64,000 bases of DNA from contig NW_001799522.1 in assembly GCF_000165425.1 (NCBI RefSeq), positions 310,001 through 374,000 of the forward strand. The letters run 5' to 3'. Origin of the DNA: Paramecium tetraurelia. Lineage: Eukaryota; Ciliophora; Oligohymenophorea; Peniculida; Parameciidae. Below the pieces are notes generated by a model. The model was not told the DNA's origin and made no database searches. It was given only the letters and a program-made list of their open reading frames with translations. The stretch's first letter is position 1, and each line of letters opens with the position of its first letter. A program made the position numbers and the translations under genes. Shown here piece after piece: positions 45,682-56,798 of the stretch.

Positions 45682-47173
45682 ATGTTTGGGAGTCAATTTG
45701 ATTACTTGAAACTCAAACCGAGAACAGTTGAAGAGATACACCATGAAGATGGTTATATGAAAGAAGGAATTGAAAGGACAGCCACAAGAAGAATCTTTCA
45801 ATCAGTCGAATATGATCATTTCGAGAAGAAATAAATTCAACAGTTCAAAGATATCATTAGAGGTGCAAATATAAGTGTGAGTTCTGACGATGTCCTATTA
45901 AGATTCCTTTATGCAGGATATTTCAATATGACTAATTGTCTAGAAGTATTTTAAATTCACTTACAATTAGCTATATAAACGACATATTCATTGGTTGAAC
46001 ACCAGTCGCTTATCTAACATACCAGAGAAAGTGCTCCTCTGTTTGAGAGAAGGGTTAGTTTATATAGGTGGCAAAGACTATCAATATCGTCCAATTATAG
46101 TTATCAATTTACACATGATGGATCTATATCTGTTCGATTCAGATGCCTTTATTCAAGCTCTTTCCATCCTATTTGTAATCTGCGAGGATTATATGTTCTA
46201 TCCAGGTAAAGTTGAAAATATTGTTGTTATTGTTGAAACGGATTAAATGAGTCTTTACAATTTCCCTTAAAAAACATTTCAAGTCATTATTTGGATGATG
46301 AGTTAAAACTTTCCACAGATCTTAGATCGTCTCTATCTATTTAATCCATCTAAAGAATTGCTTATGAATTGGGATAATTATCATTAAATGTTAGATAGTA
46401 GAACCTTCAAAAAAATTGAAATTTGGGAATCCAAATCCTTTGCTCCTCTCGCTCATGGCTTTCATCCTGATATGCTGGAACGCAGATTTGGAGGAGGTAT
46501 GCCCAATATACAGCAATATTGGTTGCCAACTCAAATCATTTAATAGCCCAGCAGCATTTCCTTTAAGGTTCAAAAACCAATGTATAACCAAGGAACTATT
46601 CAATACTCACTTTATAATGATCCTAAGGAATTATTAGAACGATTGCAACAAAGAGATGCAGAAGACAGATCATAGGAAGCCACTCTCAAAAGTGAACCCA
46701 AATCAAGTGTTGCTTCTGGAAAATTATAAGTCATCGATTTTCATTAAACTATGGGTAACGCCTTCAAAATGTAAAATTATGGATAAGAATAATAAGATCT
46801 CAGTTAAACTAATTTCTCTGGAGAATTTTATTAATAAACTAATTAAATTCAATAATCTCCTCAATAACAATTCATGAATCCAGGGTTTCAGGGATCTGCA
46901 TTACCAGAACAATAATTTAAGCAACATAGTAAAGCTAATTCTGTAGCCTCATCCTAAAGAATCAAAGACTAATATGTGGCTTAACAATTAATGGGCTCCT
47001 CCTAAAAACCAATGAGCGGCATTTAACAACAAACTATTAGACCAAATACTATGCCAGTTCCTTAACTGGGAGCCCCTGCTCAATCTGAAAGACTTTACGA
47101 ATCTATGGATGAAAAATTAAATGATTCCCAGAGACCTTCTAGTAACAATGTTTAAGCATGTCTAATAATGTGA
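45682..47173 (+). CDS. SEC14/CRAL-TRIO lipid-transfer protein with Gln-rich tail
   Basis: About 488 residues with a single 25-nt intron. The N-terminal CRAL-TRIO-N part contains [20 protein letters not shown], the domain's usual LLRFLRA.KFD..., and continues [20 protein letters not shown]. The CRAL-TRIO fold includes [36 protein letters not shown] and [20 protein letters not shown]. Such proteins bind phosphatidylinositol, phosphatidylcholine or other lipids. After ~residue 290 comes a 200-residue tail rich in Gln, Asn, Ser and Pro, mostly coded by TAA/TAG. The start is the first ATG after the divergent MRPL11 gene. Confidence 0.8.
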
Positions 47174-47346
47174 CGATTATTAATTCATTATATTTATATT
47201 CTTATCTAAATATCCTTACGCTGTATTTCTATATTCAAATAATTATATATAGTTCTCTTTTGATTATAAAATATTACTATATGTTAGGATTAAATTCTAA
47301 AACATTAAAGATAGCAAATATGATGATCACATATATAATACTGAAA

Positions 47347-47571
47347 TCATTTTCTATCTCCAACATTTTAATCTTTCTCGTCACCGCTAGAATCGAATTC
47401 CTCTACATTCTCTAAATCTGAGGGATTTTCCTATTCTGACCAATCTTCAGAATCACTAAACTCTTATAAACCCTGCATTCCAGGAATTTAACTTAGAGGA
47501 TGAATTCTCAAAAATGTACATCTCCAAGCTGCATTATAATGAAGGTTTCTAATAATATTCACAAATTTCAT
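47347..47571 (-). CDS. Small acidic protein (74 aa)
   Basis: Intronless ORF of 75 codons. The N-terminus is basic/aromatic (MKFVNIIRNLHYNAAWRCTF), which could be a mitochondrial presequence, and the C-terminus is very acidic (FSDSEDWSEQENPSDLENVE, then EEFDSSGDEKDQN). No family recognised. Its composition is clearly protein-like on this strand only. Confidence 0.5.
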
Positions 47572-48188
47572 TTATTAATATATATTTAATTAATAGTGCA
47601 ACAATGATAAAATATGAATACTAATCAATCATATCAAATTACATGAAATAATATGTTTATAACCATAAAAAACATCTAGTTATTATATTTAGAAGATATT
47701 ATAATGTATTTATATTTCATTCTTTCCTTTTTGAGAAATTTGCTTTTTAAATCAAATGGAGAGTTAAATATTCATCGGTTAGCTGGAAGCTCTATAAATT
47801 TAACAAAAAAAATAATATAAAATGGTATTTTCTTATTATCCAAGGTTATTCGTTTATCTAAATTCTAAATAAATAATATTAAGCAAAATATTATCAAAAA
47901 TTTATCTTTTCTACTTATGTTATTCTAAAAATTTAAATTACTACATAATTTCAAATTATAACCTTTCTAAAGTAACTCGTACCTAAGCATAGAATAAATT
48001 ATCAATCTATTCTTAAGAATAAGACAAAATCGGAAATTTATAATTGGGAAAAAAGTAAATAATGTTAAAAATTTAGGGAGAATATTCATACACTTAGTAA
48101 TGATAAGATGGCTTCAACTAAATAGACTTAAAATATCAAAATTACAAGGTAGAACTCTAAAAATTAAAACAAATGAAGTTGATATTAA
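47572..48188. other. AT-rich region with an ambiguous open frame
   Basis: Very AT-rich. The plus strand from about 47930 to 48180 is open in more than one frame; the most protein-like reading includes KHRINYQSILKNKTKSEIYN and FRENIHTLSNDKMASTKQTQ and ends at TGA near 48178. No start codon or intron set could be fixed, so it is not called a gene. Confidence 0.35.
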
Positions 48189-48509
48189 ATGGATTTAAAA
48201 TTGACCATGATCTTATTTTTATAGACTTATAGGAGAAGATCTTGCACTGAAGATAAATTCATTAATCTCATTCTTGAATTAAAAAAATTAATTTCCATGC
48301 TTAATGTGATTAAATAATAGAAATTAATGGATAAGGATATTAAGATAAAAAAAATTTCATAATAAAAACGATTTTCGTTTTACAAAAGCTAAGTTTTTGA
48401 AATTTAGAATTCATTTATCTCTCTCATCTAATTTAATAGACAATAGGATAATAAATAATTATATTTTTCATTTAATTTGTACATTTAATATGAACTTTCA
48501 TAATTATGA
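48189..48509 (+). CDS. Possible small protein (106 aa)
   Basis: Single-exon ORF, MDLKLTMILFLQTYRRRSCT followed by Lys/Ile/Gln-rich sequence and IKKISQQKRFSFYKSQVFEI. It could be the last exon of the ambiguous frame to its left. No family recognised, and AT-rich composition makes chance possible. Confidence 0.35.
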
Positions 48510-48630
48510 ATTAGTACTAATATAATCATTTTGTCAATAAATATCATTTCAAATTCTTTCTATCAATCTATTCGCTATATAACTCCATTCTTAAGAAACC
48601 AATAAATTAAGCACTTGACCGAAAGAATAA

Positions 48631-48852
48631 ATGGTTTTTGTCGCCTTTTCCGCAATATTTGATGTAATTGGAAAAGCTAATTTACAGTTTTGCAATTTCA
48701 AATAAATTCTTTTTAATAGTATTATATTCAACATAGTTATAAAATCATAAAATCTGAATATGTTTTTTCAAGAATCAAGAAATATATTATTGCTAGTAAA
48801 CAGCGGTCAAAATATACTGACTAGTAAATTAGGAAGGGTGTATTTCTTTTGA
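48631..48852 (+). CDS. Possible small protein (73 aa)
   Basis: Intronless ORF starting MVFVAFSAIFDVIGKANLQF and ending SGQNILTSKLGRVYFF before TGA. The combination of an aliphatic N-terminal strand and a 'VNSGQNIL.SKLGR' end looks like a small folded domain, but no family can be named. It ends 31 bp before the next gene on the same strand. Confidence 0.35.
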
Positions 48853-48883
48853 AATTAGTACTTAAGATTATTTAGTTAAAATA

Positions 48884-49427
48884 ATGATATTTAAGTTTAA
48901 AAAATTCATTTATCAGGTCTTGTCATTTTTGTTTATAGTTCTTTTAGTGCGGTGGAACATTTTTAGCAATATCATTCATTTCTTTTTAGAATTTGGAAAA
49001 AACATTATTTTTGATTCCTTACTGAGAAGGTAGTGCCTAAAAGGTAACAAAATTAGAGAATTATTATTCAGAAGGAAGAGTTTGGAAAGAAAATTATTAT
49101 CCTGTTGATAGCTGAGAACTTTTTTAGTTTTCTTTAAACACTCCAAACTATGGTTATTTTTATGGTTAATAGTCTTCATCAGAATCCGATAGAGAAATCA
49201 TTTATTGTGGAGCATCAAATAGTGAGCCTAATTTTGATTGTTAAGGAGGAGTAGTATCAACTTCTAATGTTTCTATTCTCTCTACGCGTTTACAACATTA
49301 TCCATTTCCCATTTATTTAATATAATTTAATAAATAGCCAAAATATCATTGTCATCCTTAGAAAATATTGGAATACAGACTAAATACGCATTAATAATTA
49401 TAAAAGCAGACTGGGAATAATATATGA
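48884..49427 (+). CDS. Membrane-anchored hypothetical protein (~163 aa)
   Basis: Three exons with 28- and 24-nt introns give exactly 164 codons. The N-terminus MIFKFKKFIYQVLSFLFIVL LVRW is a signal-anchor or signal peptide. The rest contains an aromatic/Gly segment (PNYGYFYGQQSSSESDREII), scattered Cys residues (YCGASNSEPNFDCQGG) and a Gln-rich end. Probably membrane-bound or secreted. No family recognised. Confidence 0.5.
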
Positions 49428-49509
49428 GTGAGCAAGAAAAGAAAAATCAAAATTTTAATTCAAATTTTTGATTGATTTGCAAGCTTCTAATTATTGAATT
49501 GTATGAAGA

Positions 49510-49689
49510 ATGCTCGGAAAAGTAAAGGACATTGTTTTTGCTACAGTTTAGAATTAAGATAATTTGGATGATAATTTACAATAATAGAATTAGACAATAA
49601 TTCCAAAAACTTCTTAAGAATTTAATTTATTAAATGATATAGAAATTTAAGAACTGAAAGGATCATTCTAAATATTTTTCTAAATCTGA
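49510..49689 (+). CDS. Possible small protein (59 aa)
   Basis: Short plus-strand ORF (MLGKVKDIVFATVQNQDNLD...), rich in Gln, Asn and Asp, partly coded by TAA/TAG. Its 3' end overlaps the 3' end of the hydrolase gene by 27 nt on the other strand. Could be real or chance. Confidence 0.3.
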
Positions 49690-50721
49690 AAGGTCCCTTG
49701 ATTATTATTAATATGATTTTAATACACTTTTTCTTTCTAATTATTTCACATATTCTTTTAGATTGTCTTCTTACTCTTATTATTACATTCTATAGCTGTT
49801 TAGGGATTGTTGGGCTTCCTAAAAATACTTTGAGCACTTTTTAGCATAATCGACATTTAATGGTGAGTCTAATTGTAATAGGTTGATAAAATTGGAGATT
49901 TTGTCTAGTGTTTCAATTTGTCTGGTTGTATTGTGATTTCCATCACATAACTCAATTCTCTTATAGGATTTACAGTTTTCGTAGAGTATTTGTGAATGTC
50001 TTGGATGAACCAGTTGATCAGTTTTCCCAGCAAGGAAGTAGAATCGTTTTTTATTACTCTAGATGCCAATACAGTTAAGTGGAGAGACTTGATCAATGTC
50101 AAATTAAGCCTCATTGATTATCTTGCTTCTAAGAAATGGCATAAAACCGTTGATCATAAATGAGAAGCATCCAAATTTTTGTTAACCCAACTCCTCAATA
50201 ACAGTTCTTAATTAAGTGAATGCACTATCAGCAATGTAGGTGGTAATTCTGGGATCTTGGGACAACATGAGTGCTGTGACAGCTCCCATGCTTCTCCCCC
50301 ATAAAATAAACTCGTCCACTTTACCAAACCGACACTCTATGTAGTTCATGAGTTCTTTAACATCTACACTTTCATAGGTTCCCATGGTAATGTATTTTCC
50401 ATCTGACAAACCACACCCAGCAAAATCAAAAATGCATAGATTGACTCCAGCAGCTAACAATCTATCCACATATTGCAATCCCTCTAATCTACAACTAGCA
50501 TTGCAGTGGAGATATATCAAACAACGATGATGAACAGATTCCTATACAAAGTAACTGGCTTGAAGTTTTAGTTATCTTGAGGTAAATTCAAAATCTTCTC
50601 TGATTATTGGAACATTTTTTATGAAACGCATTTTGGGGCCTGTTAGAAGTGAAATCAATACCTAGAAGTTGGGTTGAGTAAGTTCTTCTGGGAGGTCTTA
50701 TTATCTATTTACAATAATCAT
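49663..50721 (-). CDS. Alpha/beta hydrolase (serine hydrolase)
   Basis: Intronless, 352 residues. Before the nucleophile there is the strand-turn CLIYLHCNASCRLEGLQYVD (where HGN is usual, here HCN) and VNLCIFDFAGCGLSDG. The nucleophile elbow is WGRSMGAVTALML, with Ser in GRSMG. The acid is likely Asp in AGKTDQLV and the base His in DGNHNQTRQ, so the triad is complete. The C-terminal ~60 residues are Gln/Lys/Glu-rich. This resembles the ABHD13/ABHD17 or S33-type family often used as lipid or thioester hydrolases; substrate unknown. The start at 50721 is 21 bp from the divergent MINDY gene. Confidence 0.85.
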
Positions 50722-50742
50722 TTATGAACGACATTAATATTA
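50722..50742. promoter_or_regulatory. 21-bp divergent gap between start codons
   Basis: AT-only spacer between the ATG of the hydrolase (minus) and that of the MINDY4-like gene (plus). Both starts lead directly into convincing N-termini, so the two genes must share or overlap promoter elements. Confidence 0.5.
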
Positions 50743-52628
50743 ATGCATTAAATTGTTGTTAAAGCACTTATTCGAGAATTCCTCATCAAGTCAGGACTCA
50801 CTGAGACCTTAAACACCTTTGACCAAGAGTACAAAGACAAGACTACCATAACTAGGATGGATGTTATTTTGTAGCTTGGACTTTCAATAATAGTAAAACG
50901 AAACAACGAATCATTGAAACCTCTAAAGAGTTTAATAGAAATCCTGGTTTCTCATCTTCTCACTAAGAAAGCATATTTGGAAGCTTAAACAATAGCATCA
51001 AAAGCTGAGAGGATTGAGGATATACCTTAAGATGTCCCATATGATCCTAGTGTTGGTGCATCTCGCATGAATAAAATGAAGAAAAGACCCTAATCAGAAT
51101 ACAAACCCAAAAACTTGGATTTATCAAAAGAAGAGGAAGTTGTCATTGAATAGAAAGAGGACAAGAAGGATGAGACATTCTCATCAAATAAAGGAGCATT
51201 CGAAGCACCAAGAAAACCGTCAACAAAGCAAGTCAGATTGTTTGATGGTTAAGATGACAAAGTGGATGATCAATCTAAATAAGAAAACAAAGAAATCCCT
51301 TCGTTACTAATATCTCAACCGCCCAGATTGATCAATATGAAAAAATAATCAGAAAAGAAAGAAGCTGATCAAGTAATGCTCAGAGATTTACAGGATAATA
51401 ATTAAGAGGATCCATCTCTGAACATTAAAGTCGAGTATTAGAAGTGCAATATTAAACAACATAATGTGCAACTTCCATTTTCAAATCTTAATTATGAGAA
51501 AACAATAGGATTTAATTAAGGGAAAAGAAAACCTCAACAAAAATCAATTACACAACCTATTAAGAAACTACTGTTCTAAGGCACCATGACTGGACTACCA
51601 AAAAGTTGGTCATAGCCATTTATATTTAAAGATGAACCTACTTTCTTCGGATTACATTAGTTAGAAGGTGGCCCATGTGGTGTTTTAGCCTCAGTCTAAG
51701 CCTATTATCTTAAACATTTTCTATTTTCTTAATCCAGCTATTCCAAGTCTTCTATTAAATAAAATTGTTTACTTGCTGCTTTATCTGATATATTTTATAA
51801 AGCTAATAAAGAGAGACTTATAATAGCTATCCCAGCAAGGGATTCCTCCATGAGTCAAGCAATAGGAACTGAAAGTTGTGATCAATTAGAATATTAAATC
51901 AAATCTCTTAGTTATTTGTATGAAGTATTGTTGGAACATGCATCTCTGTTTTTTGGTCAAAATGGAGTCACTTTGTTCTTCTATTCCCTTATTTTAACAA
52001 AAGGTGTAGAATAAATTATGTAGGAAATGGATTCAGCCGTAAATCCTTTGATTGGTAATCATGGTCATTGTACTCAAGAAGCTGTTAATCTGATGTTGAC
52101 TGGATAGGCTATTAGTAATTGTTTTGATGGGTAATAATTATGATTTAATTTATAGATGCAAATAAATAGATGACATGAAAATAAAGGGAATTGAGGAAAG
52201 AAGCGAAATTGGATTCTTGACTATCTTTGAACACTTTTAATATCTTGAAGTGGGTAAGAATCTGAAAGAGCCCTTACTTCCCATTTGGGTGATTTGCAAA
52301 GAATATCATTATTCAGTCATTTTTGGTTGCAATAATGATGTAATTTAAGACAAGCCTTATTTAAGTATGGAGTAATATATATATTGTAGAAAACAATTTA
52401 AAAGAGTTTGATCTCGTTTTCTATGATGGATTGAATAACCCCGATGATCTCATCATCATCACAATAAGAAGATTGGGTGCTTAGTTAGGAAAATAGAAAA
52501 AGAAGATTCAAATAGAGGGAGTTCAATTTGATTCAAGTGATAAAGTGACACCCTTGATCGAGTGTTTACTTAAAACGAAATATGGAGAATTAGAATTAGA
52601 TTGGAATGATAGTATGCCAATATTATGA
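50743..52628 (+). CDS. MINDY4: MINDY4-type deubiquitinase with N-terminal LisH
   Basis: About 610 residues with introns near 52130 and 52365. The N-terminus is LisH-like (VVKALIREFLIKSGLTETLN TF). A long disordered linker follows (KEEEVVIEQKEDKKDETF). The catalytic domain begins with TFFGLHQLEGGPCGVLASVQ, where Cys in GGPCGV is the nucleophile. Later come LIGNHGHCTQEAVNLMLTGQ, RSEIGFLTIFEHFQYLEVG and LPIWVICKEYHYSVIFG with the catalytic His. These blocks match the MINDY-3/4 (FAM188) family, which cleave Lys48-linked polyubiquitin. The protein stops 7 bp before the convergent Kelch gene. Whether animal MINDY4 also carries the LisH head I did not verify. Confidence 0.88.
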
Positions 52629-52635
52629 AAAAACT

Positions 52636-54477
52636 TCAATTTTTTTTTAATGTTAATTATCTACAATTTATTACATCCTGGATGTGACATGAATTGTTGT
52701 TTATTTCTAAAATGTAGAGTACATCTCCAAACTCTGAATATTTTGGAACTATCTGATCTGGACAATTATGAAGAGAGAAAATTGAATTGTTTATTGTGAT
52801 TGGTTGTCCTTGTAACTATCCAATAGGTAGATTCAATTAATTTAAATTATCTATTGTTGCCGTTTAAGTATTGAATGTAATCATTTTATTTGCATTTTTC
52901 AGATGTTTGTAATACCCTCCATAAATTAAGATCTTCTATTCATCCAATTAGATACAACAACTTCGTATTGTAGCAAAGCCAGGTATCATATTTTTAACTA
53001 AAATGCTTTGCCATCTCCTTTCCAAATTACTATACTTTTCTATTGAATCCAACAGAATTCCTCCTTATCCTTATCCAAAAAATGTGTAAATAAATACTTG
53101 ATCCTCATTTTCAAAAACACATGAGGAATGATGAGATCGAGGTTCATTCAAAGCAGCAAACTCTTCCCATAATTAAGTATTCACAATAAACCTCCAACAT
53201 TTAGCGGTTACACCATCTAGAGTCTTACCCCCAATCACATAAATGAATCCCTTCACATATATTAAACTGTGATGATTTACAGGTTCTAATAAGTTGGGTA
53301 GTTGCAATAATCCATGAACATTGTCAAATTAATAGAATTTTTAACTAAGTACTGAATTATGGATCCCACCACAAATGTACAATATTAAATCACTTGTTAT
53401 AAGTGTTTAGGCATTCTCCGGTATTTTTGCACTTTCAGGAAGTGAAATCAATTAGTTCTCTTTTAATTGAATATCATGTATAAAAAGTGTCTAAGCATCA
53501 ATTAATGAATGTAAGTATCTCACTCTTGATTGCTCAAGAATTACAATCTTTTAGATTTCTTCATTTTAGTCAAACTATTAAATCAACTGATCTTCCAGGT
53601 TCTACTCTGTAATTGCTTAGAGATAAGTATGATTCAAGATTTGAGACTAAGCCAAGTTTTAGGGATTTATCAATGTCATCTTTCTTTCTAGTCTCTGACT
53701 ATTATTCCTTTCCATTGTGAAATGCAAGGTTTGTCTTGGCTTTGGTGCTCTAATCTCTGTCTTATCCATGTGGTTCTTCTCGAAAGTTATACTAATATAA
53801 TTTGAAAGCAATTGTGGAATGTCTTAGGTGAATTTATCATTTATTTTTAGATTTGGTTTCTTGTACTCAATTTTAGTTTTCTCTATGAATTGAGTAACAT
53901 TTTCTCTCATTTTCTTGATTGATGCTCTGAAATCCCTTTCGAAGAATTCTGATATTTAAAAGTCATTCGTGGATATGTATTCATTTAATTCAAACATAAT
54001 TTTCTCTAATTCCTCCTATAATACTTTCTTCTAGGTTAAATTTGAATGATTAGATGTTAAAGAAATGAATGTATGTTTGAGTTCATCAAAGAAATTAGCT
54101 ACAGCCTATTGCAAAATTGTTTGACTTCTTTATAATAACTATAAGCCTATTCTTTACTATTCAACTAAATTATACTCTGGTTACAATGTTTACATTAATA
54201 AATCTAATTCTTAACTTAAATCAGTAGCCTCCTTTTGAACTTCACTTCTCAACGTACTCAACTCTACCAATTGATGTATTTTTCTAAATTGCTTGGTGCT
54301 GTGCTCAACAACACATTTCTAACACATTGCTTTGGAGCACCCCTTACACCAGAATTGTAATATATTTTGATGAGTAGGATTCTTGCAATAAGCTCTGAGC
54401 TCATGATGATCTCCGCTCAACTTATTCTCGCTGCCTTTGTTAAATTAAATATGATTCTATGATAATATGTTATTCAT
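52636..54477 (-). CDS. B-box-like zinc finger plus Kelch-repeat protein
   Basis: About 600 residues. The N-terminus, MNNILSQNHIQFNKGSENKL, leads into a Cys/His cluster of B-box type: HHELRAYCKNPTHQNILQFW, then CKGCSKAMCQKCVVEHSTK. A coiled coil follows (ELSTLRSEVQKEATDLSQEL). The C-terminal half contains kelch blades, for instance FIYVIGGKTLDGVTAKCWRF, EQKILIYGGYYKHLKNANKM and a final SEFGDVLYILEI. B-box/coiled-coil/propeller is the TRIM-like arrangement, but no RING is seen in this ORF. The start codon overlaps the stop of the upstream zinc-finger gene as ATGA. Several short introns are implied. Confidence 0.7.
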
Positions 54478-55780
54478 TATTTTTTCGAATTCAATTAATA
54501 GTTCTCCAATATGAATTATTGCATAGCCCGTTCCTCTGGACTCATAAACTAATCAAAATCCCCTTAGTCTCCAAACTCTGAATGGTCTATAGATGCCTTT
54601 GCCTTAGAATTTTAATTTTATCTATTGACAAGAGGTTATTCTTTAAAATTGGAATCCCTTTTCTATTACTTCAGTTGATCCAAGATCATTTTTTATTGCA
54701 TTAACTCTTCCTCTGAAAACCTCAACCCTTCGATTTCAATTTACTCCTTTTTCTCTGCACAGTTTTAGACACTCCTTTTAACTTGTTACCTTGATTAAAG
54801 ACTTTTTGTTCTCACATCTTGATTGCTATTTTTAGCTTCGGGATTTCTTTTTGGATTCTATATTTATCTTCCAATCGGAGGCAAATTTGAATTCTTGGAC
54901 TTGCTTGCTAAAAGATTATTCACTTCTCCTTTTGGATTCACTTGCTTTTAATTACTCTGTTGTCTTATTCTATTTTAAGATATAGATGGTTTGTTATTAT
55001 TAAGACTTGGTCTTTATTTTAATAAGGAATTTGAAGACGGAGGTCTAATTGGTTAATACTTAAAGTATTTATCAAATTCAATTTACTCTTTTTGTTTATT
55101 ATCCTGAGATACTTAATGCTGTAAAGATGTTTATTTTTGAATTGACCCAAAACTTATCTCTTTCGATTGTATTTTGCCTACTTATTATTATTACTATTGT
55201 TAAGGAACTTATTTTTTTGTTTTAACCTATTATGATAATGCATCGATATTTGATTATTTCTATTAACTCTTTTGTTGTTGATACACCTTATTAATCTCCT
55301 CATTTGGAATTTATCGTTTTTCTTAAATAGACGACGGCCTTTAAATTTGTTTCTCTCTTAGTTGTGTCTCTTAACTGCATTTCTGATTATGGGCATTCAA
55401 ATCCCTCTTCATAACGTAATTCTAACACATCTGGCATTTTTCAGTTCTGCTTCCACACTGATTCTCGTGTTGATAAATCTAATCCAATGGATAACTGAGT
55501 TCACAATACAAACATAATTGAGGTGTTTTTTGGCATTTATGTTTAGATAAATCTAGGAAATCAAAACAATATGATAACCATCAAAATCTACGTAACAATA
55601 CTAGCATTTTTCTTTTTTATGGTAATCTTCTTCATGAGATTCAGGATCATTTTTGTCATAATATTACCCACATCTATCGCATTTAATATTGAATCGTATG
55701 CAATAGGTTTCATGAAGAACCAATTTAGTCTCTTCAATTAATTAGTTACAATTTGAACAAGGGCTACAATTTGCATTCAT
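54474..55780 (-). CDS. TRAF-type zinc-finger protein
   Basis: The N-terminal ~150 residues are packed with Cys/His zinc motifs: MNANCSPCSNCNQLIEETKL, YCIRFNIKCDRCGQYYDKND, EEDYHKKEKCQYCYVDFDGY and, after a short intron, CQKTPQLCLYCELSYPLDQI, HENQCGSRTEKCQMCQNYVM and KRDLNAHNQKC. The alternating 'C..C...H...C' pattern and the 'R.EKC..C...V..RDL..H...C' unit match TRAF-type fingers as in XAF1/TRAFD1. The remainder is Gln/Ser/Lys-rich and disordered, ending FDQFMSPEERAMQQF. Its TGA lies inside the start codon of the next gene downstream. No RING or TRAF-C domain was seen. Confidence 0.75.
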
Positions 55781-56340
55781 TAATTAATAATCCAAAATAT
55801 TAGTATACACATTTTATTTTCTTTGTCATTAACATATGCACTTAAGAATAAGTACCAATTATTGAAATACTGTTTTAGATGTGCTTTTTTATATTCTCTT
55901 TCATATATAATTATGAACTTATTAACACTTTATAAGTCTGAAAAAATCATGTATTATTTTATATTAATTTTATTATTTATGGTTTTAGACTATCAAGAAT
56001 TCTGTATTGCATTGCAGAGATTAGGATAGTCATGAGACCTAAATTAATTTATTGTGTAATTGGGATGATGGCAACTTCGATTATTAAGTTAATGTTTCGA
56101 GGTTCCTAGATTCTCAAACATTATTTATTATATTAATAAGTTATTCATTCTATCACTCTCGCACCATCCTGCTTTACTGGGTGCACTAAGACCTATTTTC
56201 TAGAGAGTTATGAATCAAATATGATAATTTTCATTTAAATTCTTGCTGTGTAAAGTTATCAGAGTACGAACAACTTTAATCACAGAAGAATGCTTATTGT
56301 ATTAGTCTAATTATTTGATATTATTGTATTCATTAATATA
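55781..56340. other. Unresolved region, open on both strands
   Basis: Both strands are open in several frames because TGA is scarce. Plus strand from about 56033 reads as hydrophobic segments running into the BAP31-like gene (MRPKLIYCVIGMMATSIIKL). Minus strand pieces such as KIIIFDSQLSRKQVLVHPVK and NNRSCHHPNYTINQF look at least as coding-like. I could not choose a model. Confidence 0.3.
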
Positions 56341-56798
56341 ATGTTTATAAATAAATTCATATATTCATACTTTATTGCCGTGTCCATAATTTATGGATTG
56401 ACAGCATTTGGATTCCTATTCAAGGTTTTCAATCCAGCATAAAAAGTAATTAATCGCATTTATACCAGGCATTGTCAAAAGTGTTAAGATAATAGCCATT
56501 CTATGGTTATTTGAAATTTACATATGGCATAATTAGCTTTGGAATTTGCCTTTTATGGGTTTATAATTTTGATCAAGTCAAAAAGCAACTTGAACATATT
56601 GACTCGCATTTGGATAAAACCACATTGGAGTACATTGAAGATAAAGAGGATTTATATAGAGATGAAAGAAATCTTTACCTTTACGCTGGTGCATTTTTTG
56701 TCACTTTAGCAAATTTAAGAATATTCAGCTTAATACATGATTATTATGAATCATTTGACAGAACAGAGATAGCATAGAAAAAAATAAAGGAATAATGA
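56341..56798 (+). CDS. BAP31-like ER membrane protein
   Basis: With a 23-nt intron this encodes ~144 residues. Three hydrophobic helices are spaced as in BAP29/BAP31: YSYFIAVSIIYGLTAFGFLF, LKFTYGIISFGICLLWVYNF and LYLYAGAFFVTLANLRIFSL. Between helices 2 and 3 is the charged loop, and the third helix is preceded by YRDERNLY, matching the family's FRAQRN(L/F)Y. BAP31 acts in ER export and quality control of membrane proteins. The C-terminal coiled coil of the animal proteins is missing: the product ends soon after helix 3 (DRTEIAQKKIKEQ), with no KKXX end. The start was chosen to give the normal single helix before the loop. Confidence 0.65.
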
